A program made the translations under genes and the position numbers. Shown piece after piece: positions 17,573-26,001 of a stretch of 64,000 bases of DNA (the first letter of the stretch is position 1; each line of letters starts with the position of its first letter). Source of the DNA: JAAXHB01 sp965221635 (lineage in GTDB: Bacteria; Actinomycetota; Acidimicrobiia; Acidimicrobiales; Aldehydirespiratoraceae); the NCBI GenBank assembly GCA_965221635.1, contig OZ244902.1:3525895-3589894 (forward strand). Direction: 5' to 3'. Under the pieces are notes generated by a model. The model was not told where the DNA came from. It saw nothing but the letters and a program-made list of their open reading frames with translations, and ran no database searches.

Positions 17573-18663
17573 AGCGATCCTGGCGAGCTTCGCCACAACA
17601 CGACAGCGAAGAACGGTGCTCCGACCAGCGCGGTTAGCACCCCTACGGGCAGCTCCGCCGGGGCCACCAGGGTGCGGGCGCCCACGTCCACAAGGGCCAG
17701 GAATGCCGCCCCCGCCAACGCCGACAACGGGACTATGGCCCGGTAGCTGTGGCTCACCAACAAGCGCACGATGTGAGGCACCACCAGCCCCACGAACGCG
17801 ATCAGCCCGCTCACCGACACCGCCGCCGCGGTGAGCAGCGACGCGGTGGCGATTATCACCAGACGGGTGCGCGAAGGGTTGAGACCCACCGAGCGGGCCT
17901 CGTCGTCGCCCACACGCAACACGTCGAGATGGCGACGATGCGCGAACAGCACCAGTCCGCACACAGCTGCGTATGGCCCCAAAATCCACGCTTGTTCCCA
18001 GCCGCTGGTGTTGAGCCGGCCGAACAGCCACGACAACACCTCACGAGATCGGCTCTCGTCGAGCCGCTGGAGCGTGTATGTCTGCGCGGCGGAGAACAGC
18101 GCCGCCACGGCCACACCTCCGAGCAGCAGCGTTGCCGGTGACGACCACGCGCCCCGAGCGATCGCCGCGGAGGCCGCCACCGCTGCGAGAGCCCCTGCGA
18201 AGGCCGCCGCGGGAACAGCGCCGAAGGGCCCCCAGCTCAGGTCGAGGCCGAAGCCGAACACCAGCGCAGCACCGAAACCGGCCCCCGCGGACACTCCCAG
18301 CAGGTACGGATCGGCGAGCGGGTTGCGGAACACACCCTGGTAGGAGGCGCCGGCCATTCCCAGCGCTGCGCCTACCAGCATTCCCAGCACCAGGCGCGGC
18401 AGCCGGATCTGGGTGAGGATGGCGTGCTGACGCTCGGTGAGCGACGATTCCACCTCAAGCAGCGGAATCATGTCCACCAGCGACGCGATCACGCCGGTCA
18501 CCGGCAGGCCGGCCGCGCCGCTGGTGACGCTGATCAACGTCACCACCAGGAGCACCCCCGATGCCACCAGCACCGACCCCACCGGCACCCGAAAGGCGCT
18601 GTCAACAGCCGAAGCAATCCGTGAGGACTCCCCGGCGGCCGGATCGAGCGTGCCCTGGCGCAT
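17569..18663 (-). CDS. btuC: Vitamin B12 ABC transporter permease (FecCD family)
   Basis: 364 aa, with about ten membrane segments. RLPRLVLGMLVGAALGMAGA, NPLADPYLLGVSAGAGFGAA and GLIAFVGLVVPHIVRL are the diagnostic FecCD/BtuC stretches, the last contacting the ATPase. It begins 42 bp after the binding-protein gene and overlaps the ATPase gene by 4 bp. B12 rather than siderophore is suggested by the upstream riboswitch. Confidence 0.9.
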   Translation of the reverse strand: MRQGTLDPAAGESSRIASAVDSAFRVPVGSVLVASGVLLVVTLISVTSGAAGLPVTGVIASLVDMIPLLEVESSLTERQHAILTQIRLPRLVLGMLVGAALGMAGASYQGVFRNPLADPYLLGVSAGAGFGAALVFGFGLDLSWGPFGAVPAAAFAGALAAVAASAAIARGAWSSPATLLLGGVAVAALFSAAQTYTLQRLDESRSREVLSWLFGRLNTSGWEQAWILGPYAAVCGLVLFAHRRHLDVLRVGDDEARSVGLNPSRTRLVIIATASLLTAAAVSVSGLIAFVGLVVPHIVRLLVSHSYRAIVPLSALAGAAFLALVDVGARTLVAPAELPVGVLTALVGAPFFAVVLWRSSPGSL

Positions 18664-18705
18664 GGCAGTGTGACCTTGACGTGTTCGTTCGTGACGGCCG
18701 TTCTG

Positions 18706-19575
18706 CTAACTGGTGGGGGCGGTGGCCGCGGCGGCGGTGAGGGCGTCGGCTACTTCCTGCACGAACTGTGGCAGGCGCGGGCCCCAGCGGGAGGCGATGT
18801 CGGCGTTGGTTTGCACGACGTTGCCGTTGACCACGGCGTCGATTTGTTCCCATCCGGGCCGGGACGCCACGTCGTCAACCGTGTAACCAACCTGGTCGGT
18901 GATCACGATCACTTGCGGGTTGGCCTCCACGATGTACTCCTCGGTGAGCTGCGGGTAACCCCAGCCGTCCGGGTCGGCGGGGTCGGCGATGTTCACCGCA
19001 CCGAGCGCGCTGTACACCGCGCCGATGAACCCGTACGAACTCACAGAGAAGAAGCTGCCGTCGAGTTCGTGATACACCCGCAGCGGCACCCCTGGCGCCG
19101 ACGACAGCGCTTCTTCCACCTCGGCGCGCATCACGTCGATCACCTCGGCGGCCCCTTCTGCGTTGCCGGTGGCGGCGCCGAGTTCCATCATCGACTCGTA
19201 ACCCGTGTCGAAGTCCACCGGCGCGGCGCTCACCAACACCGGCACTTCCAAAGCGGTGAGCGAGGCCACAAGCTCGTTGGCGTCGTTGCTGATCACCACC
19301 AGGTCGGGCTCGTAGGCGAGCACCGCCTCAACGTTGGGATCCCAGCCCGACAGGTCGGTCACCGGCGCCTCGGGCGGGTAGTAGGAGAAGTTGTCCACGG
19401 CCACCACCTGCGGGCCCGCGCCGATGGCGAACAGCACCTCGGTGGCGGTAGGTGACAACGACACAATCCGCTGAGGCGCCGACGCCGCCTCTTCCGGTAG
19501 GTCGGAGCTTGTGCAGGCGCCGATGATCAGCAGCGCTGCGGCAAGCAGCGCCGCGCGGAGTCGCAGGGTCGGCAT
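18706..19575 (-). CDS. btuF: Vitamin B12 substrate-binding lipoprotein
   Basis: 289 aa from the ATG preceded by AGGAGG. The signal LRAALLAAALLIIGAC ends in a lipobox Cys. The mature protein has the two-lobed helical-backbone fold of BtuF/FepB: RIVSLSPTATEVLFAIGAG, LSGWDPNVEAVLAYEPDLVV, and the C-terminal NADIASRWGPRLPQFVQEVA. It delivers corrinoid to the permease in the membrane. An upstream in-frame start would extend into the leader and is rejected. Governed by the cobalamin riboswitch in the leader. Confidence 0.88.
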   Translation of the reverse strand: MPTLRLRAALLAAALLIIGACTSSDLPEEAASAPQRIVSLSPTATEVLFAIGAGPQVVAVDNFSYYPPEAPVTDLSGWDPNVEAVLAYEPDLVVISNDANELVASLTALEVPVLVSAAPVDFDTGYESMMELGAATGNAEGAAEVIDVMRAEVEEALSSAPGVPLRVYHELDGSFFSVSSYGFIGAVYSALGAVNIADPADPDGWGYPQLTEEYIVEANPQVIVITDQVGYTVDDVASRPGWEQIDAVVNGNVVQTNADIASRWGPRLPQFVQEVADALTAAAATAPTS

Positions 19576-19654
19576 TGAGTTACCTCCTGTTGATCGAGGT
19601 TCGGATGCTCGATCGACAGGATCTGCCGAACAAGCCGACCCCAAGCCCTCGAGG

Positions 19655-19815
19655 GTGTGTTGGCTCGTAACGGCACGGGAATCGACCGGACTCGCCTACC
19701 CCGCCACCACCGGCGGAAGGGTCGGTTCACCGTTGCGGGACAGTGCCGGGATCCAACCGGACTTCGTCCCCGTACCAACCCAAACCCTACCCCAACCCAC
19801 ACCCCGGAGGCCACC
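19655..19815 (-). promoter_or_regulatory. Cobalamin riboswitch
   Basis: Read on the minus strand, the leader contains GGATCCCGGCACTGTCCCGC followed by AACGGTGA. This is the conserved core of AdoCbl riboswitches (consensus AATCCGGxxCxGxCCCGCxACxGTGA). A second block, GAGTCCGGTCGATTCCCG, about 35 nt downstream corresponds to the B12-box region (AGYCMGGA). It lies in the 309-bp leader of btuF. Edges are approximate. Confidence 0.75.
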
Positions 19816-19884
19816 GCCCGCGCTTCGGCGCCACCCAGGACTTGATGCGTCCACCCCGGAACGTGACGGCGCTAGTGTGCGGGC

Positions 19885-20466
19885 ATGAACTACCCAGTAA
19901 CCACTCGTGTTGACGTCCCCGATCGCATCGGCAACTGGCGCGCCCTGGTGCATTGGCTGCTGGTGATGCCCCAGTATTGGGTGGCAGCAGCCCTCCAACT
20001 GGTGGGCCTGTTCTTGGCCTTCTTTTCCTGGTTCATCATCCTCTTCACTGGGCGCATGCCGGTGGGTTTGGCGAAATTTCAGCTAGTCATCATCCGTTAC
20101 AATACACGCGTAGATGCCTACCGAGCATTCCTGATAGATAAGTATCCTCCATTTGATTTCAGTTGGGAAAGCTCTGATTCTGCCGACTATCCGGTAGCGA
20201 TGCACATGGAACCGGAACTCACCAACCGGGACCGTGTCACGGTCTTCTTCCGGCTGATCATGATGATTCCCGCGCTGTTGTTTTGGTGGGTCATTGCGAT
20301 CGTTGCGTGGTTGTGCTGGTTGGCGGGCTTCTTCACCGTGCTGTTCGCAGGGCGGTGGCCACGAGGACTGAGTCGCATGGTTGTGGCGTACCTTGCCATC
20401 GGGGCCCGCCTCTCGGCCTACATCTACATGCTCACCGACAAGTACCCGCCGTTCTCGCTCGACTGA
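19885..20466 (+). CDS. DUF4389 membrane protein with internal duplication
   Basis: 193 aa. Two halves repeat the same plan: a double membrane hairpin, then FTGRMPVGLAKF or FAGRWPRGLSRM, then an amphipathic helix and DKYPPF (at about residues 86 and 187). This is the DUF4389 arrangement, function unknown. The stretch around 20085-20205, spanning the junction of the halves, is clearly richer in A/T and codes differently from its surroundings. Confidence 0.85.
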   Translation: MNYPVTTRVDVPDRIGNWRALVHWLLVMPQYWVAAALQLVGLFLAFFSWFIILFTGRMPVGLAKFQLVIIRYNTRVDAYRAFLIDKYPPFDFSWESSDSADYPVAMHMEPELTNRDRVTVFFRLIMMIPALLFWWVIAIVAWLCWLAGFFTVLFAGRWPRGLSRMVVAYLAIGARLSAYIYMLTDKYPPFSLD

Positions 20467-20557
20467 GCCCACGGCGCGCCACACAGTCGACGGCGGTGGG
20501 CGACGCTTGTGGCTTTGCTGAGACGTATCGCAGCGCGGGCTGTGGGATCATGGCGGG

Positions 20558-21064
20558 GTGACTGGAGGGCCGGCGTCCGCCCACCTCAGTGAGGAGGAGT
20601 TGGCGCGGGACTTTGATCTTCTGATCTTGGACTTTGCGGGGGTTTGCACTCCCACACACGGCGAGTACCTGCGGGCGCTCGCCGCCGGCACCGCCGATGC
20701 GATGATCGCCGATCCGATCCGACCAGGCTGCCTCGAGCTTGCCTGCCGGGCGCAGCAGAACGGCATCGTGGTGGCGGTGCTCAGCAATGACCTGGACATG
20801 AACTGGATCCCGTCGGTGCCGCTGCTGCAGCAAGTTGACCACGTGATTTCCTGCGCCGACAACGGCATCGTCAAGCCCGACCGGCGGGCCTACCAGCGGG
20901 TGTTGCTGCTAACCGGCTGTGCCGCCGAGCGCACACTCTTCGTGGACGACGACCCCCACAACGTTGCCGGCGCACGGGCGGTGAACATTCAAGCCATGCT
21001 GTTCGACGCGTCCGACCCCAACCGTTGCTGGGCCGACATCGCCGAACTCCTCCAACTCGACTGA
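20558..21064 (+). CDS. HAD-superfamily hydrolase (subfamily IA-like)
   Basis: 168 aa from GTG. LLILDFAGVC is HAD motif I with the nucleophilic Asp, but the second Asp is replaced (D-F-A). VVAVLSND is motif II, the Lys of GIVKPDRRAY motif III, and LFVDDDPHN motif IV. The cap is tiny. A HAD protein of the same type, at the other end of the aromatic cluster, shares the TLFVDD and KPDxRAY blocks. Its ending converges on the cluster's last gene. Substrate unknown. Confidence 0.75.
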   Translation: MTGGPASAHLSEEELARDFDLLILDFAGVCTPTHGEYLRALAAGTADAMIADPIRPGCLELACRAQQNGIVVAVLSNDLDMNWIPSVPLLQQVDHVISCADNGIVKPDRRAYQRVLLLTGCAAERTLFVDDDPHNVAGARAVNIQAMLFDASDPNRCWADIAELLQLD

Positions 21065-21100
21065 CCCCACCCGCCGGCCTTCCCGGTTGGGGTTCCTTTG

Positions 21101-21901
21101 CTAGGTGGGTTCGAAGCTGGTGGTTACTGTGCCCAGATCGCCGAAGGTGGCGGTGACGGTGTCTCCGGCATGCACGGGCTGCATCGGGCCCAGGGCTCCT
21201 GTCATCAACACGTCACCGGCCCGCAAGGGGATCCCGCGGGCGCAAAGCTCGTCGGCCAGCCAGCGGGCCGCGTGCAACGGGTGCCCGAGGCATGCCGCGC
21301 CTTCGCCGGTGGACACCTCTTCGCCGTTGACGCTCAGCGACATTGGGATCGTTCGCAAGTCCACCTGGTGCATCGGCACGGGACGTCCGCCGAGCACGTA
21401 CAAGCCGCAACTGGCGTTGTCGGCAACGGTGTCCACTATGCGAATGTTCCAATCGGCGATGCGGGAATCGACGATCTCCAGTGACGGCAACGCGTAAGCG
21501 GTGGCGGCGATGATGTCGTTGAAGCTGTGTTCGCCCTTGTCGAGGTCGTCCCCAAGCACCAAGGACACCTCGGCCTCCACGCGGGGTTGAAGCAGTCGGC
21601 TCGAAGGGATCGGCACGCCGTCGCCGTATTCCATGTCCACAAAAAGCGTTCCGAAGTCGGGCTGGTTCACCCCAACCTGCTCCATCACCGCTTTGGATGT
21701 GATGCCGATCTTGCGGCCCGACACCCGGCGACCAGCGGCAATCTGCGCGTCGGTGTTGTGCTGCTGCACCGCGTAACCGGCGTCGAGATCATCGGCGGTG
21801 CCCAGCACCTCACGCACCGGCCCGCAAGGGATCATCGCCTCCGCGGCGTCGGCCAGCATCGCCGCTGCCTTCTCGATCAACTCCAGCGAAACCATCATCA
21901 T
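21101..21901 (-). CDS. 2-keto-4-pentenoate hydratase-type enzyme
   Basis: 266 aa. QPRVEAEVSLVLGDDL supplies the metal-binding E-x-E and SLEIVDSRIADW the third Glu of the MhpD/FAH-like hydratase-decarboxylase family; GRKIGITSKAVMEQVGVNQP is the substrate lid region. Such enzymes hydrate 2-oxopent-4-enoate formed by meta-cleavage. It is last in the leftward aromatic operon, 27 bp after a paralogue. Hydratase versus decarboxylase cannot be decided from sequence alone. Confidence 0.85.
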   Translation of the reverse strand: MMMVSLELIEKAAAMLADAAEAMIPCGPVREVLGTADDLDAGYAVQQHNTDAQIAAGRRVSGRKIGITSKAVMEQVGVNQPDFGTLFVDMEYGDGVPIPSSRLLQPRVEAEVSLVLGDDLDKGEHSFNDIIAATAYALPSLEIVDSRIADWNIRIVDTVADNASCGLYVLGGRPVPMHQVDLRTIPMSLSVNGEEVSTGEGAACLGHPLHAARWLADELCARGIPLRAGDVLMTGALGPMQPVHAGDTVTATFGDLGTVTTSFEPT

Positions 21902-21928
21902 CCTCCCATTCCGGTCACATCGCGCACG

Positions 21929-22711
21929 CTAAACCGCGGTGACCGTTACCGGGTCGACGAGGCTGTAGTTGGCGGTGGCGACTGTGCCCTGCGCCAGTGG
22001 CCGGGCGTCGGTGGGCGCGCCCGCCATCACCACCCAACCGGCTTGCAACTTCTGACCGTGACGGCCCAGATGATTGGCCAGCAACGCCACGCACCCCGCG
22101 GGATCACCCAGCAGCGCCGCGCCCGTGGCGGATGCGGTCACCACGCCGTCCACCTCGAAGGAACACTCCAGCGCGCACAAGTCGACGTCACGGGCCGACA
22201 CTCCCCCGGCGCCTATCGCAACCCTCGCGGCAGAAGTGTTGTCGGCCACCACATCGGTGAGCGTGAACGAGAACGCCTCGTAGCGCGAGTCGATCACCTC
22301 GATGCCGCCCACCACCCGATCGGTGGCGTCCACCACATCACCCGCGGTGACTCCGGGCCCGGCCAGGTCTTCAGCGAGCACGAACACGATCTCCGGTTCG
22401 GCCCGAGGGTGGATCAACTCGCCCAGCGCCACCCGCCCGTCGGCGCCCAGCACAGATGACTCGGTGACCCAGCCGTACACCGGCTCGCTCACACCCATCT
22501 GCTGTTGCTTGGCCTCCGAGGTGAGTCCGAGCTTGGCTCCGGCCAGCCGATCCCCGCGAGCCAGGCGCATCTCCAGCACCGCGGCCTGGATGGCGTAGGC
22601 GTCGTCTATGCCGAGACTGTCCACCTGCTTGGTGATTGCGACCACTTCGCGTGCGTTGTCGGTGGCGCCGAGCAGGTACTCCGCCCAGCGTGTGATGTCC
22701 ACTCCCATCAT
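21929..22711 (-). CDS. 4-oxalocrotonate decarboxylase/hydratase-type enzyme
   Basis: 260 aa. It has the same fold as its neighbour: GAKLGLTSEAKQQQMGVSEP, HPRAEPEIVFVLAEDL (E-x-E metal site) and GGIEVIDSRYEAF. Similarity to DmpH/XylI-type 4-oxalocrotonate decarboxylases makes it the probable decarboxylase of the oxalocrotonate branch, paired with the hydratase after it. The start has tandem ATGs after GAGGGAG. It is preceded by a 177-bp gap with a strong hairpin. Confidence 0.82.
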   Translation of the reverse strand: MMGVDITRWAEYLLGATDNAREVVAITKQVDSLGIDDAYAIQAAVLEMRLARGDRLAGAKLGLTSEAKQQQMGVSEPVYGWVTESSVLGADGRVALGELIHPRAEPEIVFVLAEDLAGPGVTAGDVVDATDRVVGGIEVIDSRYEAFSFTLTDVVADNTSAARVAIGAGGVSARDVDLCALECSFEVDGVVTASATGAALLGDPAGCVALLANHLGRHGQKLQAGWVVMAGAPTDARPLAQGTVATANYSLVDPVTVTAV

Positions 22712-22775
22712 CGCTCCCTCATCGTTCGATCATGCTTGCTTGTGTGCCCGGCCCGGTGCGCAGCGCCTCAACCTG

Positions 22776-22821
22776 TCGCCGGCAATGCGAACGAAGTTGA
22801 CTCGATCATCATTGCCGGCGA
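22776..22821. repeat. Perfect 12-bp inverted repeat in the operon
   Basis: TCGCCGGCAATG and its exact complement CATTGCCGGCGA are separated by 22 nt. It lies in the longest gap of the leftward operon. No T-run follows on either strand, so a stabilising or processing hairpin, or an operator, is more likely than a simple terminator. Confidence 0.7.
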
Positions 22822-22888
22822 ACAGGCGGAGGCGATTGCGGGCTGATTTCCGGCTGATTGTGGGCCTGGCCCCGGTTGCGGGCTTGGC

Positions 22889-24691
22889 TCATTCAACGAT
22901 GGTGACCTTGCCCATCGAGCCGTCCACCTGAATTCGGTCACCGGTGCTGATCTTGTTGGTGGCGAAGCCGGTGCCGGTCACCGCTGGGATTCCGTACTCG
23001 CGGCAAACGATCGCTGCGTGGCTCATCATTCCGCCGATGTCGGTGACGCACGCCTGAATCTTCGGGAATACCGGCGCCCAGCTCGGAGCGGTGATCGGCG
23101 CTACGAGGATCTCGTCTTGTTGCAGGTCGCCCACCTCGTCGGGGCTGAACACCACTCGGGCGATGCCTTCCACCATGCCGGGTGACGCGGCCATGCCGGT
23201 GAGAGTTCCCTCGTCGCCCTCGTCGGATCCCAACCAGTTGCTCACCGATTCGGAGGTGATGCCCCACAACATGATCGTGAACGGTTCGGTGATCACCTCC
23301 GGTGGCTCACCCAGCGCCTTCGGGGGCTGCCACTTCGACATGCGGGCATGGATCTCTCGCCGGCGTTTGATGATCGGCGCCCAATGCGCTGCCGACACGG
23401 TGGGGCTGTTCACCGCCCAGTTGCTGTAGTAGTCCCACAACAGTTCGTTCACCTCGTCACGACGAATGAACAAAATGTCGTCATCGGCGTCCAGCAAGCC
23501 GTCCTTGGCCAGCGTGGCGCCCAGTTCGCGCACTTTGCGCCACACCACCGACATGGTCCAGTGCTCGATGTAGAAGTTGTGGTTCTCCACGTATGGGAAC
23601 ACCACCCGTGCAAGGCCGAGCTTGCCGTCGAAGGTGGCGCGGGCCTCGTCTGTGTCGAGCAGGTCGCGGTACTCGGCCACCACCCGGTCACGCTCGGCGG
23701 TGATCTGATCGATCGGACGGCTGATGTCCTCACCTGCCTGGATGCGGGCGATGTAGTCACGGATGAATCCGTAGGGGATCTCCGGGTTCTCGATCCAGCA
23801 TTTGTCGAACCGGTACAGGCCGGTGCCTGCGCTGAAATTGAACCAGGGATGCTTCACCTCGTCCCAGGCGGCCTGCCAGGAAGCCCCGGCGTCGCCGTGA
23901 GCGCTCAGATCCACGTTGTCGGGATCGTCGAAGGCTCCGGCGATGCCCAAGTCCACGGCGCGTTGTGCCAACGACTTGAGTTCCTCGTTGGGGCGGAACA
24001 AGTCCACCTCCACACCCGCGACCATCTTGGCGATTCCAAGGTCGGGGATCGACGGGAACGCCTCCTTGCAAAACCCGAAGAAATCCAGATACGCGGCGTA
24101 GCCCAGATTCAAGAACTCGAAGTGGTAGTTCCATGCCTGAAAGATCAGATCCTTGAAACGGTTGTAACTTTCGAGGAGCGCGTATCCCGAGCCGTAACCC
24201 ACGCCGTCTGTGATCACGTCGAGGTCTTCCATTTCGGGCAACGGGCTGAAATCGAGCGACTCGATTTCGGCGATGGCGTCCTTGACCTTGGTTAGCCAAC
24301 GGTCGTAGAGGTCGTCCCAGTTGCCGAAGTAGTGGCCGGCGCGTTCCATGAACTGCGGCACCCGAGCCTCGATCTTGGACGGATCCACGCCCACCGGCGA
24401 CAGGTACGCATACCCGTACAGCACCCGGAAGTCCACACCGTCCGCCGGCGGGATCCGGTAATGGCGGCTGTTCATCTGACTCAGCGAGGCAAGCGCCAGT
24501 TCGTAGAACGTCGAATCCCACGGGGTCATGGCATGTCCCCAGTGCATGGAATCCCAGAACCAGAACCGGTTGTCCTCGTAGTCGCGTCGGTGCTCCCCGA
24601 AGCTCACCGAGTAGGGGTAGAGCTCCTCCCACCCCTCTATGCCCTCGGGGCCCTCAACTTCGAACGGGCTCGGAAATCGATTGCTGTCCAT
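22889..24691 (-). CDS. PEP-synthase-like phosphotransferase, large (His-domain) subunit; PpsA/CreH-I-type
   Basis: 600 aa from the ATG after AGGAGG. The C-terminus (about 480-600) is the swivelling phospho-histidine domain of PEP-utilising enzymes: VTDIGGMMSHAAIVCREYGI with the catalytic His near residue 558. The first 450 residues are rich in Trp/Tyr/Phe and match no standard PEP-synthase domain. Phenylphosphate synthase of Thauera has exactly this split: a ~70-kDa His-domain protein plus a ~40-kDa ATP-binding protein; CreHI phosphorylates 4-cresol in Corynebacterium. I infer an aryl-alcohol or phenol phosphotransferase acting with the ATP-grasp subunit encoded two genes upstream. Confidence 0.78.
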   Translation of the reverse strand: MDSNRFPSPFEVEGPEGIEGWEELYPYSVSFGEHRRDYEDNRFWFWDSMHWGHAMTPWDSTFYELALASLSQMNSRHYRIPPADGVDFRVLYGYAYLSPVGVDPSKIEARVPQFMERAGHYFGNWDDLYDRWLTKVKDAIAEIESLDFSPLPEMEDLDVITDGVGYGSGYALLESYNRFKDLIFQAWNYHFEFLNLGYAAYLDFFGFCKEAFPSIPDLGIAKMVAGVEVDLFRPNEELKSLAQRAVDLGIAGAFDDPDNVDLSAHGDAGASWQAAWDEVKHPWFNFSAGTGLYRFDKCWIENPEIPYGFIRDYIARIQAGEDISRPIDQITAERDRVVAEYRDLLDTDEARATFDGKLGLARVVFPYVENHNFYIEHWTMSVVWRKVRELGATLAKDGLLDADDDILFIRRDEVNELLWDYYSNWAVNSPTVSAAHWAPIIKRRREIHARMSKWQPPKALGEPPEVITEPFTIMLWGITSESVSNWLGSDEGDEGTLTGMAASPGMVEGIARVVFSPDEVGDLQQDEILVAPITAPSWAPVFPKIQACVTDIGGMMSHAAIVCREYGIPAVTGTGFATNKISTGDRIQVDGSMGKVTIVE

Positions 24692-24725
24692 TGGGTGAAT
24701 CCTCCTGTTGTGATGACTTGTGGTG

Positions 24726-25985
24726 CTAAACGGTTTCGAGGGTGCTGCGAGCCGCCTCGGCGCTGCGGTGCAGTTCCTTGAGTTGCTCGGCGATCGGAGA
24801 GGCCCGCATCGAGCCGTTGTCGATCCAGTCGAGGGCGAACTCGGCGCCACGCCCGAACTTGGAACGTTCAAGGGGCAGCTTGATCACGTCGTGGGGTTCG
24901 CGCACCACCGCCACCGGATCAGCGCCATCGGACACCGACTTCACCGCTTCGCGGAACATGCGACGGCACGCCACCACACCCACGTCGCTCTTGGTGATCT
25001 TCTCGCGGGTGCGGTCGGCTATTTCGCCCTGAGTGACCCAGGCCATGATGTCCTGACCTTCGATGAAGTCGATGATGTAGGTGCCGTCGTCGCGGATCCA
25101 TTCCACCGGGTAATCCACACAAACCGACTCGGCGGGAAGGTCAGCGCCCTCGGGGGCGTGCACCGTGTAGAACATCAAATGGGTGTGGGTGTCATCCACC
25201 GGAACCCGGATTTGCATTTGGAACACGCCGTTTCCGCCAACCCACATCTTGTAGGGGAACACCAGCGGATGACCGATCCGCCAGTCGTCTGATGTTTCGT
25301 CCTGGCCTTCGAGCACTCGGCGTTTGATGATGCCGTGCTCGAACGGGTCGAACGCCACCTTCTCGTGCTTGTTGCCGCCGAACGAACCGGGCATGTCGAT
25401 GCCCTGATGGGCTGCGATGAACTCGAAGTAGTTGCCGTGCAGCGCTTCCACGTGATACGGATCGACGGCGTTTTCCATTATCTGAAGCCAGCTGCACGGA
25501 ATCAGCGCATGGCCGATGTCGCGCACTCCGTCCATCACGTACGCCTCGTAACGGGGAAGCTCCGGAGCGGGAAGATCGCCAACGTACGCCCAAACCAGCC
25601 CGCCGAGCTCCTGAGCCAGGCCCGAACGAATGCCGCAATCGGCGCGGAACTTGGGTGACGAGTCGGGCTCGGCGAGGATCTCCACGCACTCACCCGCGGT
25701 GTTGAACTTCCATCCGTGGTAGCCGCAGCGCAAGCCGTCGCGCTCAACGATGCCGTACACCATCGACGCGCCCCGGTGAGGGCAGCGCTCGTCGACGATG
25801 CCGTACTGGCCGTCGGCAGTTTTGAAAACCGCCCAGTTCTCGCCGAGCAGCCTCGCCTTCTTCACCGGGAAGTCGTCCAGTTCGCGTTTGAGGGCCACCG
25901 GGTACCAGTAGTGACGCAACACGGCGCCCATCGGCGTTCCCGGACCCACCTGGGTGAGGAGATCGTTTTGTTCCTGGGTGAGCAT
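24726..25985 (-). CDS. Rieske non-haem iron oxygenase alpha subunit
   Basis: 419 aa from the ATG after AGGAGG. Rieske 2Fe-2S ligands are CPHRGA and CGYHGW (about residues 68-90). The mononuclear iron site is ENAVDPYHVEALH near residue 172. Length and motif fit single-component-type ring hydroxylases and demethylases (phthalate-oxygenase group). No beta subunit, ferredoxin or reductase lies in the operon, so electrons must come from elsewhere. It is placed between the two subunits of the phosphotransferase, which suggests a joint pathway. Confidence 0.88.
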   Translation of the reverse strand: MLTQEQNDLLTQVGPGTPMGAVLRHYWYPVALKRELDDFPVKKARLLGENWAVFKTADGQYGIVDERCPHRGASMVYGIVERDGLRCGYHGWKFNTAGECVEILAEPDSSPKFRADCGIRSGLAQELGGLVWAYVGDLPAPELPRYEAYVMDGVRDIGHALIPCSWLQIMENAVDPYHVEALHGNYFEFIAAHQGIDMPGSFGGNKHEKVAFDPFEHGIIKRRVLEGQDETSDDWRIGHPLVFPYKMWVGGNGVFQMQIRVPVDDTHTHLMFYTVHAPEGADLPAESVCVDYPVEWIRDDGTYIIDFIEGQDIMAWVTQGEIADRTREKITKSDVGVVACRRMFREAVKSVSDGADPVAVVREPHDVIKLPLERSKFGRGAEFALDWIDNGSMRASPIAEQLKELHRSAEAARSTLETV

Positions 25986-26001
25986 CACAAGCCTCCTGGG
26001 A

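Noticed and set aside
17573..18031. Upstream extension of the BtuD-like ATPase
   Set aside because: Lies entirely inside the permease gene; the GTGA overlap marks the start.
21065..21100. CCCCACC...GGTTGGGG followed by TTCCTTT as a terminator
   Set aside because: Stem is mismatched; evidence too weak to list.
23348..24295. 315-codon frame opposite the phospho-His subunit
   Set aside because: Shadow; His/Val-rich translation, no homology.
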